Of a DNA stretch of 64,000 bases, positions 48,174 through 60,258 are shown in pieces (within the stretch, counting starts at the first letter, position 1; each line of letters begins with the position of its first letter). The stretch comes from Nageia nagi. Taxonomy: Eukaryota; Pinophyta. The stretch spans positions 173,972,001 through 174,036,000 of the forward strand of contig JBITNC010000001.1 of NCBI GenBank assembly GCA_050084985.1. The letters run 5' to 3'. Both the position numbers and the translations under genes were made by a program. The notes under the pieces are model-generated. The model worked only from the letters and a program-made list of their open reading frames with translations, was not told the origin of the DNA and made no database searches.

Positions 48174-48480
48174 GCATTATCTCTTACCCCTTCATCTCCT
48201 TGAACTTCACACTACTCCATGGATGTGTTCAATGTATGGAAAATATAAATCAATACCTCTTAAACCCAAACTCAAAGAAATCAAGAATTTAAATATGAGT
48301 AGGAATTATCATTAGACTTAACTCAAGGAAAAAGAGAATTTAAAACTCATTATTTAGAATAATTTGTTCAACTACATGTTGTTGACATCAACTACCTCTT
48401 CATTTTGTTGAACTCTTCATTGCTTGAAGTGTGTGCCCAGCTCGTGCAAATCACATCTTTATGTCATATTTTCTCTTATA
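48174..48480. repeat. 540-bp repeat, copy 3, right part
   Basis: It resumes at GCATTATCTCTTACCCC and matches copies 1 and 2 up to about 48290. The following part (GAATTTAAAACTC...GTTGACATCA) matches 38370-38470 of the older partial copy. Confidence 0.75.
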
Positions 48481-49099
48481 CATTTTTGTGTTTATTTATT
48501 TTTTCCTCTCTTTCATAATCCTATATTATTATTTCAATGGTATTGATCGATTTATTTGATAGTTCTTTTTGTATCACACATTTTATTCATGACAACATAT
48601 TTTTACTAGTCTATATCATCTACTCTTACATTGCTTGTTAAGTACGTTAAATCTTCCCATTGTTTCAAATATTGATTTTTATTATACATTTGATTACCAT
48701 TTCATAATTTCAAAATAACTAGATAAATTATGATATTCTAACTTATTCTTATTCAATGTATAGCACTGCTAGTAATCGATATTTGAATATTCACCACAAG
48801 TAACAACCTTGCATATAAACATTAACCTCTTGACCACCCTATTAGCATGACATTCATCGAAAACACCTTATACATATTATTTGTCAACCAATAATAAGTA
48901 AACGAGATCAAATCATAATAAGTTACATGTATAGTAAATTTATATGACCAACAAGAAATGTAGAAATACCAACCATTACAATTTGAAGGTTGCCACTAAG
49001 AGCTAGACCATGGATAGTACGAATTGAAGGTTTCCTTCCACCTATGTATTATTAAGATTGGCTCCCTCTTGAATTTTAATTTGCAAAATTGAAACTTGG
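48481..49099. other. AT-rich intergenic sequence
   Basis: No supported gene or clear repeat seen in this stretch. Confidence 0.5.
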
Positions 49100-49960
49100 A
49101 AAACCTTAGGTGTAATATGAACTAAAATTGAAACTTGAAAACTATTTCAAATAGTATTATGATCATTTATGACCAAGAGTTTGTAACGATCTCTTCAAAG
49201 AAAAAAATTGATGTTGATCCTTTTTACATTTGAGCAATCTTACTAGTCATAGATATGTTGTTAATAACATGAATTTTCTTCTTTAAAGGATTGTAGAGAC
49301 TCCATGTAGGTTTCTTTCACATGCGATTGTGATAACAACTTGCATAGACTTGTATGCAAAATTAGTTTGCTTAAGAATAATTACCTTCTTGTTATCTATG
49401 ATTTTACATTTAATATTGTTTTATGATTCATAAACATGTGGGTTTCTTAATTTTCTTAAACATTTCAAATCCTACTATGACAATTTTTGACCAAGAATCT
49501 ATTTGATCTCTTTAAATAAGAAAAATAATTTTGATCCTCCATTTAAGCAATCTTACTTGTCCTGCAAAAGTTGCTAACGAGATCTTTGAAAATATTGTAT
49601 TAAGTCCTAGTCATAATGGGAATGATTTGGAGGCTCTCAAGTATTTTTAGAAAATACAATTGATTAGTTTAAGACCATATTCAATAATTGTTACAAGTAT
49701 TCTTGCTACATGTGTAAGTTTTGCAACTTTTAAATGGACCATGGACATTCATAAACAAATAGTTAAATGCGGATTTTTTTCTCATGCAATTGTGATAACA
49801 ACATTGATAGACATGTTTGGAAAATTAGTTTTTATCGAGAATAACTATCTTTTTGTTATCAATGATTGTGTTATTATTATAAGGTAGAATACCATGGTTT
49901 TGGTCTCCTTTCAAGGTAAAATTTATTTGCTTAAGAATAACTATCTTTTTGTTTTTAGGT
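49100..49960 (+). pseudogene. Decayed PPR gene pieces, partly duplicated
   Basis: The best piece, 49571-49887, reads VANEIFENIVLSPSHNGNDL, EALKYF, a stop, KIQLISLRPYSIIVTSILAT, then FKWTMDIHKQIVKCGFFSHA and IVITTLIDMFGKL. This is plant PLS-type PPR wording (GxDLEALKxFxxMQ...TVTSILxACAS...WGMDIHKQIVKxGF). Degenerate second versions occur: GCGATTGTGATAACAACTTG at 49330 against 49785, and the GACCAAGAxTxT...AAGAAAxAA block at 49170 against 49480. Tandem duplication before decay is likely. No start or intact frame remains. Confidence 0.65.
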
Positions 49961-50730
49961 AGATTGATCTAACAACCCCAAATAATAAGATGTATCACAA
50001 AAGGAGAAGCGATATGGATGGGTATTGTGTTTACCTATAATTAATAAATCATGGTTCAAAGATATTAGTCCTGATATGAGATTCATTCTGCAAAATCTCA
50101 AGGAGGAAGGGAAGGAGCAAATTCTTTACCACCACAATGATAAACTAACAATTGCTTTTGGTTTGTTAAATACATCCTCTTGCACATAAGTTGTGAAGAA
50201 CCTTTGAGCATGCAATAAATTTTCTCTTTAAAATGGTTATATGAAACATATTTGTATGGGATGTCGACCATTTTTTCCAATTCAAGGATATACATGAATA
50301 TTCATGTGGTAATTATTGGTGAGTGACAAAACGATGTTTGTTGTAGAAATAGAATGAATCTTTTTTATAACAAATGATTTATCTTAGCAAAGTCTTTTAC
50401 TACCATGATCTTGTAGTTGTATTGCAGGTAAACAAGGATATAAGCATAATCTCTTTGGGAATTCATTCCAACCTATTATTAGATTTCAAAAACCTTCAAA
50501 TCTTGAGAGGTGATTTTGAGCCCAAACTTTTGCTAAGACCATATAATTGCTACTGTTAAAATACTAAAGCTATTGATATAAAATTTCATTAAAAAAATAT
50601 TTACCTTACAAGATTAGGTCTTTTTTCTTGATGTTGTGTGGTCATATTCTCTTTTGCTACCATCCTTGGAATCTCCCCTACTATATTGTATATACGATTG
50701 CTTATATCATGGGGCTAGAAGGACCATGTT
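49961..50730. other. Intergenic sequence between PPR relics
   Basis: No clear gene. The minus frame at 50098-50295 and the plus frame at 50374-50559 have no recognisable content. Confidence 0.45.
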
Positions 50731-51480
50731 GGATTTTAATATTTAAAACTACTCTATGATTCAAATATTTTGGTGTTTTATATTTTAGGACTAAAGTTCA
50801 TGTACTCCTTGATAAATATGTATGTAAAATATGCTATATAATTCAAACATTTTCATCAAATGTTGTGGTTGTGAATGCCTTGATAAATATGTATGCAAAA
50901 TATGCAATAATATAGGAGGCCTAAGAATTGTTTGAGAATTTGCATGATGTAAACATTGTTTCATGAATTACAATAATCATAAGATATGCATGTAATGGGC
51001 ATTCAACAAATGCTGTGGTTGTACATGCTCAGATAAGTGCATGCAAAATATAGGAGATAACACAAACATGAACAACCCATGAAGTATTACATGCCAAATT
51101 TACACATTTATATGAGCATTAATTGATTCAACAGGAAAACATGGATGTAAAATGGATTTTTGATAATTGTACACATAATATGCAAAATATTATGAAATAG
51201 GTTTAGGTTGAATGTTGTGGTTATGAATGACCTGATAATTATTATGTAAGAATGCATAAGGCTTATGAATCGTATGAGAATGCATGATGCAAACATAGTT
51301 TCATGGACTACAATAATCACAAGATATGCACTTAATGAGTATTCATTTTCAATTGTGGTTGTGAATGCTTGAATAAACATGGATGATGTAAGCATAGTTT
51401 CATGGATTGCAATCATGATATCTTACCTAAAATACTTATGTAGAATCAACTTGGGTTTTGATGACTTGCTTTTCCACAAT
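50731..51480 (+). pseudogene. Second field of decayed PPR repeats
   Basis: Several broken copies of the same PPR wording: VVVVNALINMYAKYA at about 50862-50910, ELFENLHDVNIVS then ITIIIRYACNGHST at about 50930-51015, DANIVSWTTIITRYALNEYS at about 51285-51350, and VSIVSWIAIM at about 51385-51415. The repeated nucleotide phrases TGTGGTTGTGAATG and TTTCATGGA(T/C)T(A/G)CAAT show the internal repetition. It is non-functional. Confidence 0.65.
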
Positions 51481-51559
51481 GTTCATTCAATGAAACACAA
51501 ATGAATTGAATGTGGTTGGTATTAGGATATCATGTAGGGTGGTGAATAATCATCGAGAT

Positions 51560-52170
51560 GTGTGCTTGGAGAATCATATTGGTATCTTTTTATTTAAAAT
51601 TAAAAAACAAGATACTAATGGTATCCTACCAAAGGATACCAATATGATCTTTTTATTTGAAATTAAAAAGCATGATACCAATACCATCCTTCCGAGGGAT
51701 GCTAATGCAATCCTTCTGAGGGGTGCTATTGCGATCCTTCTATTTAAAATTTGAAAAATAGGATACCAATGTGATCATTTTGTTTAACATTAAAAAAATA
51801 GGATACCAATGTGATCTTTCCAAAACTTACCAATGCCATCTTTAAGATACATGGTTGTCCTGAAAGATCCCATAAACATCTTGTATAAAATACTCTTTGA
51901 ACACATGCAACTTTAAAACATGATACTAATGCGATTATGTGAAAAGATACTAATACGATCCTCCACGAAACTACCAATATGACCTTATCCATATATATTA
52001 ATACGATCCTAATAAAGATAGCAAGACGATCCTACTAAAAATACCAATAGGATCATCATATGAAGAAATACCAATGAGATCTCTAGAAAAGAAATACCAA
52101 TGAGATCTCTAGAAAAGAAATACTAATGAGATCTCTAGAAAAAAATACCAATACAATTTTGGAGAATACC
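51560..52170. repeat. Degenerate field of ATACCAATxxGATC motifs
   Basis: A motif close to GATACCAATGNGATC recurs at irregular spacing (for example 51572, 51652, 51759, 51802, 51970, 52040). It ends in a regular 29-bp array, AATACCAATGAGATCTCTAG-AAAAGA, at about 52065-52150. No protein is supported. Confidence 0.8.
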
Positions 52171-52589
52171 ATTCCATCATGCGAGTCGATGACTTTTTGT
52201 CTCAAAAAGTGGATATCCTTTGCCTTTCTTCTTGTACAACCTTATGTATGTAAGGCGTTGGCTATCTAGCTTCCAAAATTCCCCCTGTGACAAGTTTGAT
52301 ATTATCAAACATCAAAAATAAGCATTAGTAAGGTCTGCAAATTATTTTCGATGCAAAGGTTAATCCCACTTCATTTTCAACGAAATAAGATTAACCCTTT
52401 TTCTATTTTAAATAGTGGAATTTTCTACATGGATACCAGTTAAAATCTTTGTAAAACAATTTTGAAACACTTAATTTTTTTTCACGATTCTTTATAATTG
52501 CGGTTCGATTAACCTGAAAAAATAAACAAAAAACAACTTTCAGCATACTCGAAATTTGCACCATGTCATATTTGTCATAGCAAGCGCCA

Positions 52590-52942
52590 TATATGTAATT
52601 GGGTGATGAAATGGCGAGATCATTCTTTGAGAGGTCTAGAACTAGAAATAGTACGATGATAGAGCCCATCCCACTCTCCTGTACCTCCTTCCATTCAATG
52701 CATGCTTCTTCTATGGTGGTGCTTCATGTCCACCACACATATGACATACAGTGTTGCTGTCACTCATTCCACTTCATCCTCAACGTCATCATCTTTAGCG
52801 TGGTCGTCCTTTTATACTCGGCTCTGGTAGCCTGACCACATTCAACTAAAACCATCCTCATCTTGGTTGAATTGCTTGAAGTTGGAATCCTACTTGGTTT
52901 TAGTAGAGGCTGCTTGTGGTTAGCGTAATTGAGGGAAAAGAG
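52590..52942 (+). promoter_or_regulatory. Putative promoter and 5' UTR of the C2-domain gene
   Basis: The GC level rises here. A TATA-like TTTTATAC lies at 52810-52817, about 130 bp before the ATG at 52943. A CAATGCATGC word (RY-type element) lies at about 52697. The short frames in this stretch are not convincing genes. No transcription start can be proved from sequence. Confidence 0.45.
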
Positions 52943-53053
52943 ATGGATAATATGCTGGGGCTATTGAAAGTGCGAGTGGTGAAAGGAAAAGACTTGGTCG
53001 TCAGGGACTTGTACAGCAGCGATCCTTATGTTGTTGTCAAGCTCGGAAATCAA
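52943..53053 (+). CDS. First exon of a C2-domain protein (CAR family-like)
   Basis: The 37 codons read MDNMLGLLKVRVVKGKDLVV, then RDLYSSDPYVVVKLGNQ. This is the N-terminal half of a C2 domain with the calcium-binding-loop wording RDxxSSDPYVVV. The family is that of the small plant CAR (C2-domain ABA-related) proteins and the C2 part of ZAC/AGD12-type Arf-GAPs, which bind membranes in a calcium-dependent way. The exon ends at GGAAATCAA followed by GTAAGTTG, a consensus 5' splice site at the position after xGxQ used in this family. The ATG fits the usual family start. No stop or frameshift is seen. The next exon (starting KxKTRVI in relatives) was not found in the window, so the intron may be very long, or the exon may be a stranded relic. 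Confidence 0.75.
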
Positions 53054-56000
53054 GTAAGTTGAACAAGTGTATGGCGATTTCAAGATGAGTAGACTGCAAG
53101 GTCTTTGAGTCGGAATTATGTTAATTAAATTTGTTGGTCGTTGCCCAGAGGGAGAGGAGATGTAGGATAAGTACAGGAACCCAACACCTGTTTTAAAAGT
53201 TTGAATCAGACAAGGTAACAAACTACCCTGGTTTGCTATAAATTTCATTTACAGATCACAACTTGGTAGGCCAAAAATTGGTTACCTAGACCAATACAAA
53301 TTTCCTTGGTAGCCGTCCCATTGGCTACCAATAGCAGATTTCTTTCTTGATTTCCTTCAGGGCTGGTACACATGACCTACTAGTTTGCAGCCTTCAGAAA
53401 CTTTGTTTCTAGACATATTATTATCAGCTCCAATGCTCCGCTCTAAAAGTTATCTTGAAGCATCATTGATTCGAAAGACAAATTTGATAGGGCCTAAATA
53501 ATAAATCATGCTTGTCTTCCTCCTTACAACAGACAAAGAAAAACAAGAGTAGGGTTTTGGATAGCAAAAATCGTTGTATCATGGATCCTTCGCAGTGTGA
53601 GAGAATAAAACTTTGAAGCCCAGCATCTCGCAGGCATGCCCCTCCAACACCCTGTGTTGTTTTTCTGACATGTGCTCATAAGCACTTCTTAGAAAACCCT
53701 ATACTTCCAAACTTGCTATCCTTTGCCCAACGGAATTGTTGTGTTTTCCTCAAAAGATGATGTCGAGGGAGAAAATGGAATTCTTCAGACCTTATGTGCA
53801 CCATGGACCTATGGTCCCCTTTGTAGCCCACCTGAAAGATGATGTCTCAGAACACCAAATCACTCCACCCTTTCCGAGGAATTCCAAAAGTTTTCCTTCA
53901 CCGTAGCCCGAAAAAGGGTTTTATGATACAGTCACCCTTCTTTTGTCGATAACACACCAAATATCTTCCACAAGCGACTCTTTCGGACTGTAACAAATCA
54001 GTTTTTTCTAGTAAGCACATGCTGAAGCATCTGCCGAATTGAGTCCACAGAGAGCTGCCAAAGAGTCTTCATTTCGCTTCCAATAGACTCTGCATCAATC
54101 GTATGCAGATTTTGTAATTGGCTTGGGTTTCCTTCTCCACCATTCTGATCTCACCATGCTGATCTCGCAAGTGATGGTTCTTTTTGATTCAAGGATTCGT
54201 CGTCAATCCAGTTCAAATGTTGGAGTCGCCTTCTCAAGGTTCTGTCAGTTGAGGCCTCCGTTCTTCACATCAGCCCTCCGCAGGCACGCCATATTATAGA
54301 TAGTGTCGCCATTTTCAACAGGGTCACCAGTACACTGTAATCCCACAAACTAAAGCACACAGGCGTGACCGTAATTTCTCCTTGTGTGCATTCTCTCCAT
54401 CCACCATTAGGGTTTCACTTTTTCACCTACGTGAGCAACCCCTGGTTAGTCTGACTTTACTTCGTTCCTACTTCTGCCTTTTTTTTTTGTTTAACAAATC
54501 CATAGTTGGTATCTTTGGGTTTGTCTTCCTCGAGCATTTCAAGGAAGTCATTCACTGAACACCTATTCTCATGGCAATGTGTACGCATGAAAGGGATGGA
54601 TTCATAATGGAATCTTATATGTATTCAATCTTTCCAGTTGCATTTTTTTTTGGGAAGTGATTTGTTTTATTCAAACCTAAGTCAGCACAAACTTTTAATA
54701 CATGGCTCTCGCCATGTAGACATTCTCTAGAATTTCTTTAGCTTGATCAATATTTTTCTTTGCTATTTTCATTTTTTCATTCGGCAAATTGTGAATCACT
54801 TTAGCTTGCTGTCTGTGTAATGCATCGAGACATGTACTATCAAGCTTATATTACTGTTTTAGCATCAGGATTTACATAATTAAATATTTGCTCTTCACAA
54901 ATAGACATACTTTGAAGTCTATAGGAACCATTTGGAAATGGCATAGAACAGTATGTAGACATAATTCCATAACTGGGAAAATCTTGGCAAATAAAAAACA
55001 TTAAAACAAATCTTTGTTATACAAAAACTAGCATCTTGGAAAATGCCCATCTAAGCTTGTCAAAGGCTAGTGAATAGGAAAAGTAACTGGTACAAAAAAA
55101 TTGGTAAAAAAATTGATAAAAAATTGTTAAATTCGGCAAAATAAATAAAAAAGCTCGTGATTTGAGTGAGCTTTATCAAGTTTCTGTTCATTTCCCAATG
55201 CTAGATTGGCAGATGCCCATTTAGCAACCATGGTTTATTTCCTTGCAAAAACGATAGGCAAACCCTGGAGAAGCCTCAAATCCAAATTGTTTGGATTCAT
55301 CAAATTCTGATATGTAAATCAACAGTTTTTGCAACTATGCATTAGGGCTTGTCCTGAGTGAAAACTCTCTTATGTCAAGGACTTCTCAAAATTTTCTGAG
55401 GCTGGAAGTTGGTACTTGGCAACCAATGTGGAGTGTTGCTTGCATATTTCTTAGATATCGTAACTTGTTACATGATTTGGCTTCTAACATCCTGTGTTGG
55501 GAGCCAATAATGTGTTCATCATTGAAAAGACAGAATGGTGGTTGCCTGCCTTAGTGGGCCAAAGTCAGAAATGTCCAAGTCATTAATGGGAGTAGATATT
55601 AAACCTTTGTCGGTCAATCTAGACAAATGGGTGATGATGGCATTGGCTTCTGTCCACCAATGTTTTTGAATTTGGCTGAGTATTGATAGAAGGACAAAAA
55701 AAAAAGAAGAGAAGACCATTTTTTGAGCGTGTAGGAGGAAGTTGTTGCTGTATCCCCGTTCCTGACTACCTAATGCAAATCCTAAGTTTTACATGCAATG
55801 TGTGAGCTAATTCAAAAAACATCTCCCTAGTCATTGATGATACTAAGATCAAAGAACTGACATTGAGGGATAACTAGAACTACACCAAGAATCCATGTGA
55901 TTGTCCATTGTACGCATTGAATATGGGCATGAATGTTTGTAAAATCATAACATCAACCAATCATGCAGTTAATATGATGCGCTTACTTGCCTTCTCACAT

Positions 56001-58015
56001 GCTAATAGTAATTCATGCCTTAACTACACCTGTAAATCTCATCAACTCCACAAGCACCTTCTAATATCTTTTGAGTTCTATGCAACTCATGCACTGCAGA
56101 CGTAAAAGCGGTCAAACTTAGACCCTTAGTCCATGAGATATTGAACCCATCCACTGTTTAAAGAAACTGGGATGAAATCAGAATCGACAAGTTTTACAGA
56201 TATGTCCAGCATAGGAGTTGATTCACTGCATGTCACAGTTAATTAGTGCAGTTCTTGCAGTTGGGAGAAACCCAAATTTTTTTTTCTCAAATTCATATGT
56301 GATTTACCTCTTTGGTGATGTTCAAAGACCATCTCTCAGCCTTTAGAAATGCAGACAGAATCAAGCAACTTCTGTTGGTTTATGAGCATTGCCCTCTGCA
56401 TTACAGTAATGCTTACATGAATGGCATGGAAATTGTGTACGAAGAGTTCATGTATAAAATATTTGAGGAAATGTTGTTGGTTTCTATGATTGAGTTTCCA
56501 TCATTTCTCAACAAGATGTAGCCCATATTTAAGACTGGTACCTTCAGAAGTCTTTACATAAACTAGGATTTCAAAGTCTTTATTGCCACTGCATTGATCA
56601 CCAAGATATATAAGTGATAAATTGTTGCAAAGAAATTTATGCGACAATCCTGTCATTTGCATAAGAAATGTGATTCTAATCATTTGAAGTGTCCCATTGA
56701 ATTCCATGTGTTAGTTGCCATTACCTTGTCAAGGAAACTGAATTCAGTACTCTTTCTGGTAGGGATGATTATGATTTAGGTGATAGATTCCTCAACATGG
56801 TTGGCAAACTGTCCAACTTGTAAGAGTCCCAGAGGTAGATGGATTTGCCAGTTGTTTGGATGATGATCATGTAAATAGGAGGAAAAATATCAAAGTAGAT
56901 TTACGCTCAGAGTTTGAGATGATCAGAAATATGTTGAAGATGGTAATGATAGGGAGCTTTCTCATGAGGAGCCACAGACATCTCTTGCTAGATGTAGTTG
57001 ATATACAAGCCCCGGTCATGGAGTCAGATAACAGTTTGTCGTAGCAAGATATTCAATCAGACTTTTGGTTCCTTTCTTCTAGATAAATCACAACTCCACC
57101 TTCATATGGACATATTCATGCAAATATGCAACACATTGTCCAAGTTAAGCAAAGCGCACAATAACAAAGTTTCAATAAAAATAGCTAAGCACCTTTGGTT
57201 GGGGTAGTGAAAAAGGTGATTAGTGACCTCTTTGAGTCTATGAATAAAGAGTAGTACCTGCCTTGAATTTCCTAATAAATGAAGCATCCAAAGATGAAAT
57301 GATGCTCAGTCTGCACCTTCTGAAGGGAGCAAAGGTGGACATCTGTCCTCTTTAGAATAATGGTAATCTGTTGATGAGAACAAACTTTGAGTCAGCCAAG
57401 TGTTATGCTGATGCCATGAGTCCAATATCCAACTCTTTTAAGAAATATATCTAAGCACCTTTGGTTGTAATGGTAAAAAAGGTGATCAATGACCTCTGAA
57501 TAAGCACCAATACTTACCTCGAATTTTGTTATCGATGGTGCATACCCTCTGAATTGAGCAAGGGTGGGAAACTCACCCCTCTATGGAACACAATGCGCAG
57601 CTGTTGAGATCAAATTCTGAGTTGGCCAAGGTAAATGCTGATGCCATGAATCCAATGGCTCTTTATGTAATTGGGGTGTGTGATGATGCCATCCTCCATC
57701 TGTAGGAAATGATATGTGCATATCGCCAATTCGGGATTAAAAGATCTTGGGAGGAGTTTAATTATTTCAAATACAGCCATCACTACTTGTGGGAGCAAAG
57801 TGCTTGTAGCAGCTAATGCTGAACTTATTGAGCATTTTTGAGAATCAAAAAGAAAGAAAGAAAGTATGTCAATGTCGTCGGGTGACCAAAAGTGGTCAAT
57901 GTGATTAGTAAGTACAATCATGCTCGTGAAACCAACAAAGGCTGTACTGGGCATTGTCTAATGAAAGCGTAAAACTACTGTACAAAAGATCCAAACCCTT
58001 AAGAGAGGGAGGAAC
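53054..58015 (+). other. Probable long intron or unassigned sequence after the C2 exon
   Basis: It starts with the splice donor GTAAGT. The minus frame at 52961-53248 is a shadow. The part 53700-54400 is GC-richer and has coding-like text on both strands, but no family was recognised. 56312-56521 and 56840-57010 have short frames without known content. An RSEFEMIRNMLK phrase occurs at about 56893-56930. A tandem duplication lies at 57180-57660. No second C2 exon was seen. Confidence 0.4.
57180..57665 (+). repeat. About 265-bp tandem duplication of unknown sequence
   Basis: Two copies (57180-57435 and 57447-57665) share TAAGCACCTTTGGTTG, AAAAAGGTGAT(T/C)A(G/A)TGACCTCT, and GGCCAAG...TGCTGATGCCATGA(G/A)TCCAAT. 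In frame the first reads KVISDLFESMNKE and later NFESAKCYADAMSP, so it may come from a repetitive protein gene. Not identified. Confidence 0.6.
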
Positions 58016-58019
58016 AAAA

Positions 58020-58975
58020 TCGAAATCAGCTCGAGGGAGCCCGTCTTGGACCTCTCCGGGCGGAAAATGGGGCCGTGCTCTCTACCCTGGGGAGGGATCA
58101 CGCTAATCCCTATGGGATGTGTCTGTGGTACTGCTGCTGGAAGAGAAAAATGATGTGATCTGCGAAGTCCTCAATGGAACCTGGGTGCCTGAATATGGGA
58201 GTGGTTGCTTGTCTTGATATCTCCTACTAGCCTCTTCAAGAAAAGAGGCTTGAAAGAATGATGTAATACATCGGCCCTTGGTTGGCTGCTAGGCACGATC
58301 TCAAAGGGCCCTCTGTAGAAGGAAGGTCTCTTGGAAGTATAGAGCCAAGCAACGCTGATCTGAGTATTGGAGGAATGTAGCTAAAGAACTGTGGGAATCT
58401 TGGAAGAGACAATGTTATTGGCCATGGATCCCGTAGTAGACTGAGCATCGAAAGACAAAGTGTTCTTTGGACTTAGTCTCAGGAGAACAAAGGAGACAAA
58501 CTCGTATATCGTGGGTTATGTTGTGGTTAGTATCAATTTGCAGCTAGTGGGAGCATACTCAAAATTGTCCAAGGGACATCATCAATCCAAGAGGGAGATG
58601 TAGACTCATGTAGCTAGGTGGGGAGATCAAATCTCTCTTGATCTAAAGATAATGGTATGCATAGTGATCCAACTTGGGTGTCAACAACTGTAGTGGAGAA
58701 ACCCAAGTGATCTGGATGAAGGGCCTATAGATTGTCTCTCAGATCACTAAAATACAATTTGAAGTAGTTGAACCCTCTAACAGTGAAGGCATTCTATCTA
58801 GAGAAAAGCCAAATCTCTGAAGCATCTCGATAACCTCGACTAGCCAACATCAACGATAGCCTTGGGCAGCTAGATTGATCAAGGAAGACAAAGCTCTCAT
58901 AGGGAGTCTAGCCATATTGCCCCCACAATCGGATAAACTTTGGAGTTGATGAAGGCAGAGAGGGCTATGGAAGCA
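58020..58975 (-). pseudogene. LINE-like 3' end with a reverse-transcriptase zinc finger
   Basis: On the minus strand at 58505-58444 a frame reads CLLCSPETKSKEHFVFRC, a C-x2-C-x8-H-x4-C finger of the type found near the C-terminus of non-LTR retrotransposon polymerases. It is followed by QYSDQRCLALYFQETFLLQR, matching the usual D-x-CLALYLQ helix. Upstream text (58980-58560) is compatible but broken. The 3' side, down to about 58020, is GC-richer non-coding. RT motifs are not visible, so only the end of the element may be present. Confidence 0.45.
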
Positions 58976-58980
58976 ATGGT

Positions 58981-60172
58981 TGTGATGTCCCCCTTGCATT
59001 ATTGTACTTAATTTTGGAATCTAACAGATTCCACCTTTGTATTATATTTAATTATTTAATTGTGCTTTTAGTTAGTACTTGGGATAGAAGACTTAATGGG
59101 TCATTGGACCCCATTGTGAGCCCAAAGTGGGACTTCTCCCTCCCAAGTTTAGATTAGGTGTTTTAATGTACTTGGAGATCTTGATACATGATTGTGGGAA
59201 TCCCAAGCTCTATTTAGCACTTAATGGATGGATGAGCACTTAATGGCCCCAACGTTGAAATTGGGAGCACTTGTACAAATGCACCAGCCTTGGGGAGACT
59301 TCTAGACACCCACATTGGCCCATGACAACCACGTTGCCCCCCTAGATGCCCACGCATGCCTCCTAGATCCATGCATGCATTCATGGACCCACATGGAGCA
59401 TGAGGGAGGCCCAGATACCCACGTTGGATGTGGAATGACTCCTAGGTGCCAACGTTGGGGCATGAGGGGATTGGGTGATGACATTGAGGTGAGATCCAGA
59501 TCCAGGAAAGCTATATTAGCCCTTAGTGCCTTATTGTTGGATATACAAATTTATTATTATCATTCATATCGTCCAGAGGACATAAGACTTAGTGCAATGT
59601 TAAATAGGACCCTAGGTGCAGCATCTAGGACGATTAGCAGGTTGAGGGATCCTATTAGTCTGCGGCTTTGGTGTAGCACCCTAGCCCATCCGATGGTATT
59701 CTGAGGTTGAGCTTCTACCTTCAATGGTTTCCAGGTTTGAGGAGGGCTCCTTTGGTGGAGAGGATTCAGATTTTGAGGGAGCAAGATTGTCCCACACATC
59801 ATCTGTCCGTCGAACAGTGAGAGACATACATTGTGCTCTAGTTGGCTCCTTGGAGGCCAATGTCCAACGTCCAATCCTAGGGGATTGGTATTGTATCATT
59901 GATCATTTCTTATATTCTATACAACTGTTGGGCACTTGGATCTCAATATTTATCTTGTGTATGCTTTCATATTGCAACGCTGTGGTATATTTACTCTTTC
60001 TTGTATATTGTAGCCAAACATTGGCATTGTGAGCTTGTGTATGTTGATATCTGCTAGTCTTGGCCAATCATTGGCATTGTTGAGGTTTAATTTGGATGCC
60101 CTAGGTCAAACGTTGGAGCATACTTGTTTGAATTTGATAAAATTATACTAAAATTGCATTTAGGCTTTTACA
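58981..60172 (+). repeat. 5' LTR of gypsy element F
   Basis: It runs from TGTGATGTCCCCCTTGC to GGCTTTTACA (1192 bp), directly followed by a PBS. The bases before it (ATGGT, 58976-58980) are the expected left target duplication. No second copy is in the window. Several long overlapping frames inside it (59302-59900) are not genes; the sequence has repeated CCCACGTTGG/CCAACGTTGG words. Confidence 0.75.
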
Positions 60173-60173
60173 G

Positions 60174-60185
60174 TGGTATTGGAGC
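60174..60185 (+). other. Primer binding site of element F
   Basis: TGGTATTGGAGC, two bases from the TGGTATCAGAGC initiator-tRNA-Met complement. It lies one base after the LTR end. Confidence 0.75.
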
Positions 60186-60258
60186 TTGGATCTGGTCAAC
60201 CTGTGAATGATACTGACATTTACTGTTACTACACCAGATCCACTATCAGAAAGGAGAT

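Noticed and set aside
53700-54400. A possible gene in the GC-richer part after the C2 exon
   Set aside because: Coding-like words appear on both strands, but no frame of length or known domain could be supported.
59302-60032. Several overlapping open frames on both strands
   Set aside because: They lie inside the LTR of element F, before its primer binding site, and show no domain.
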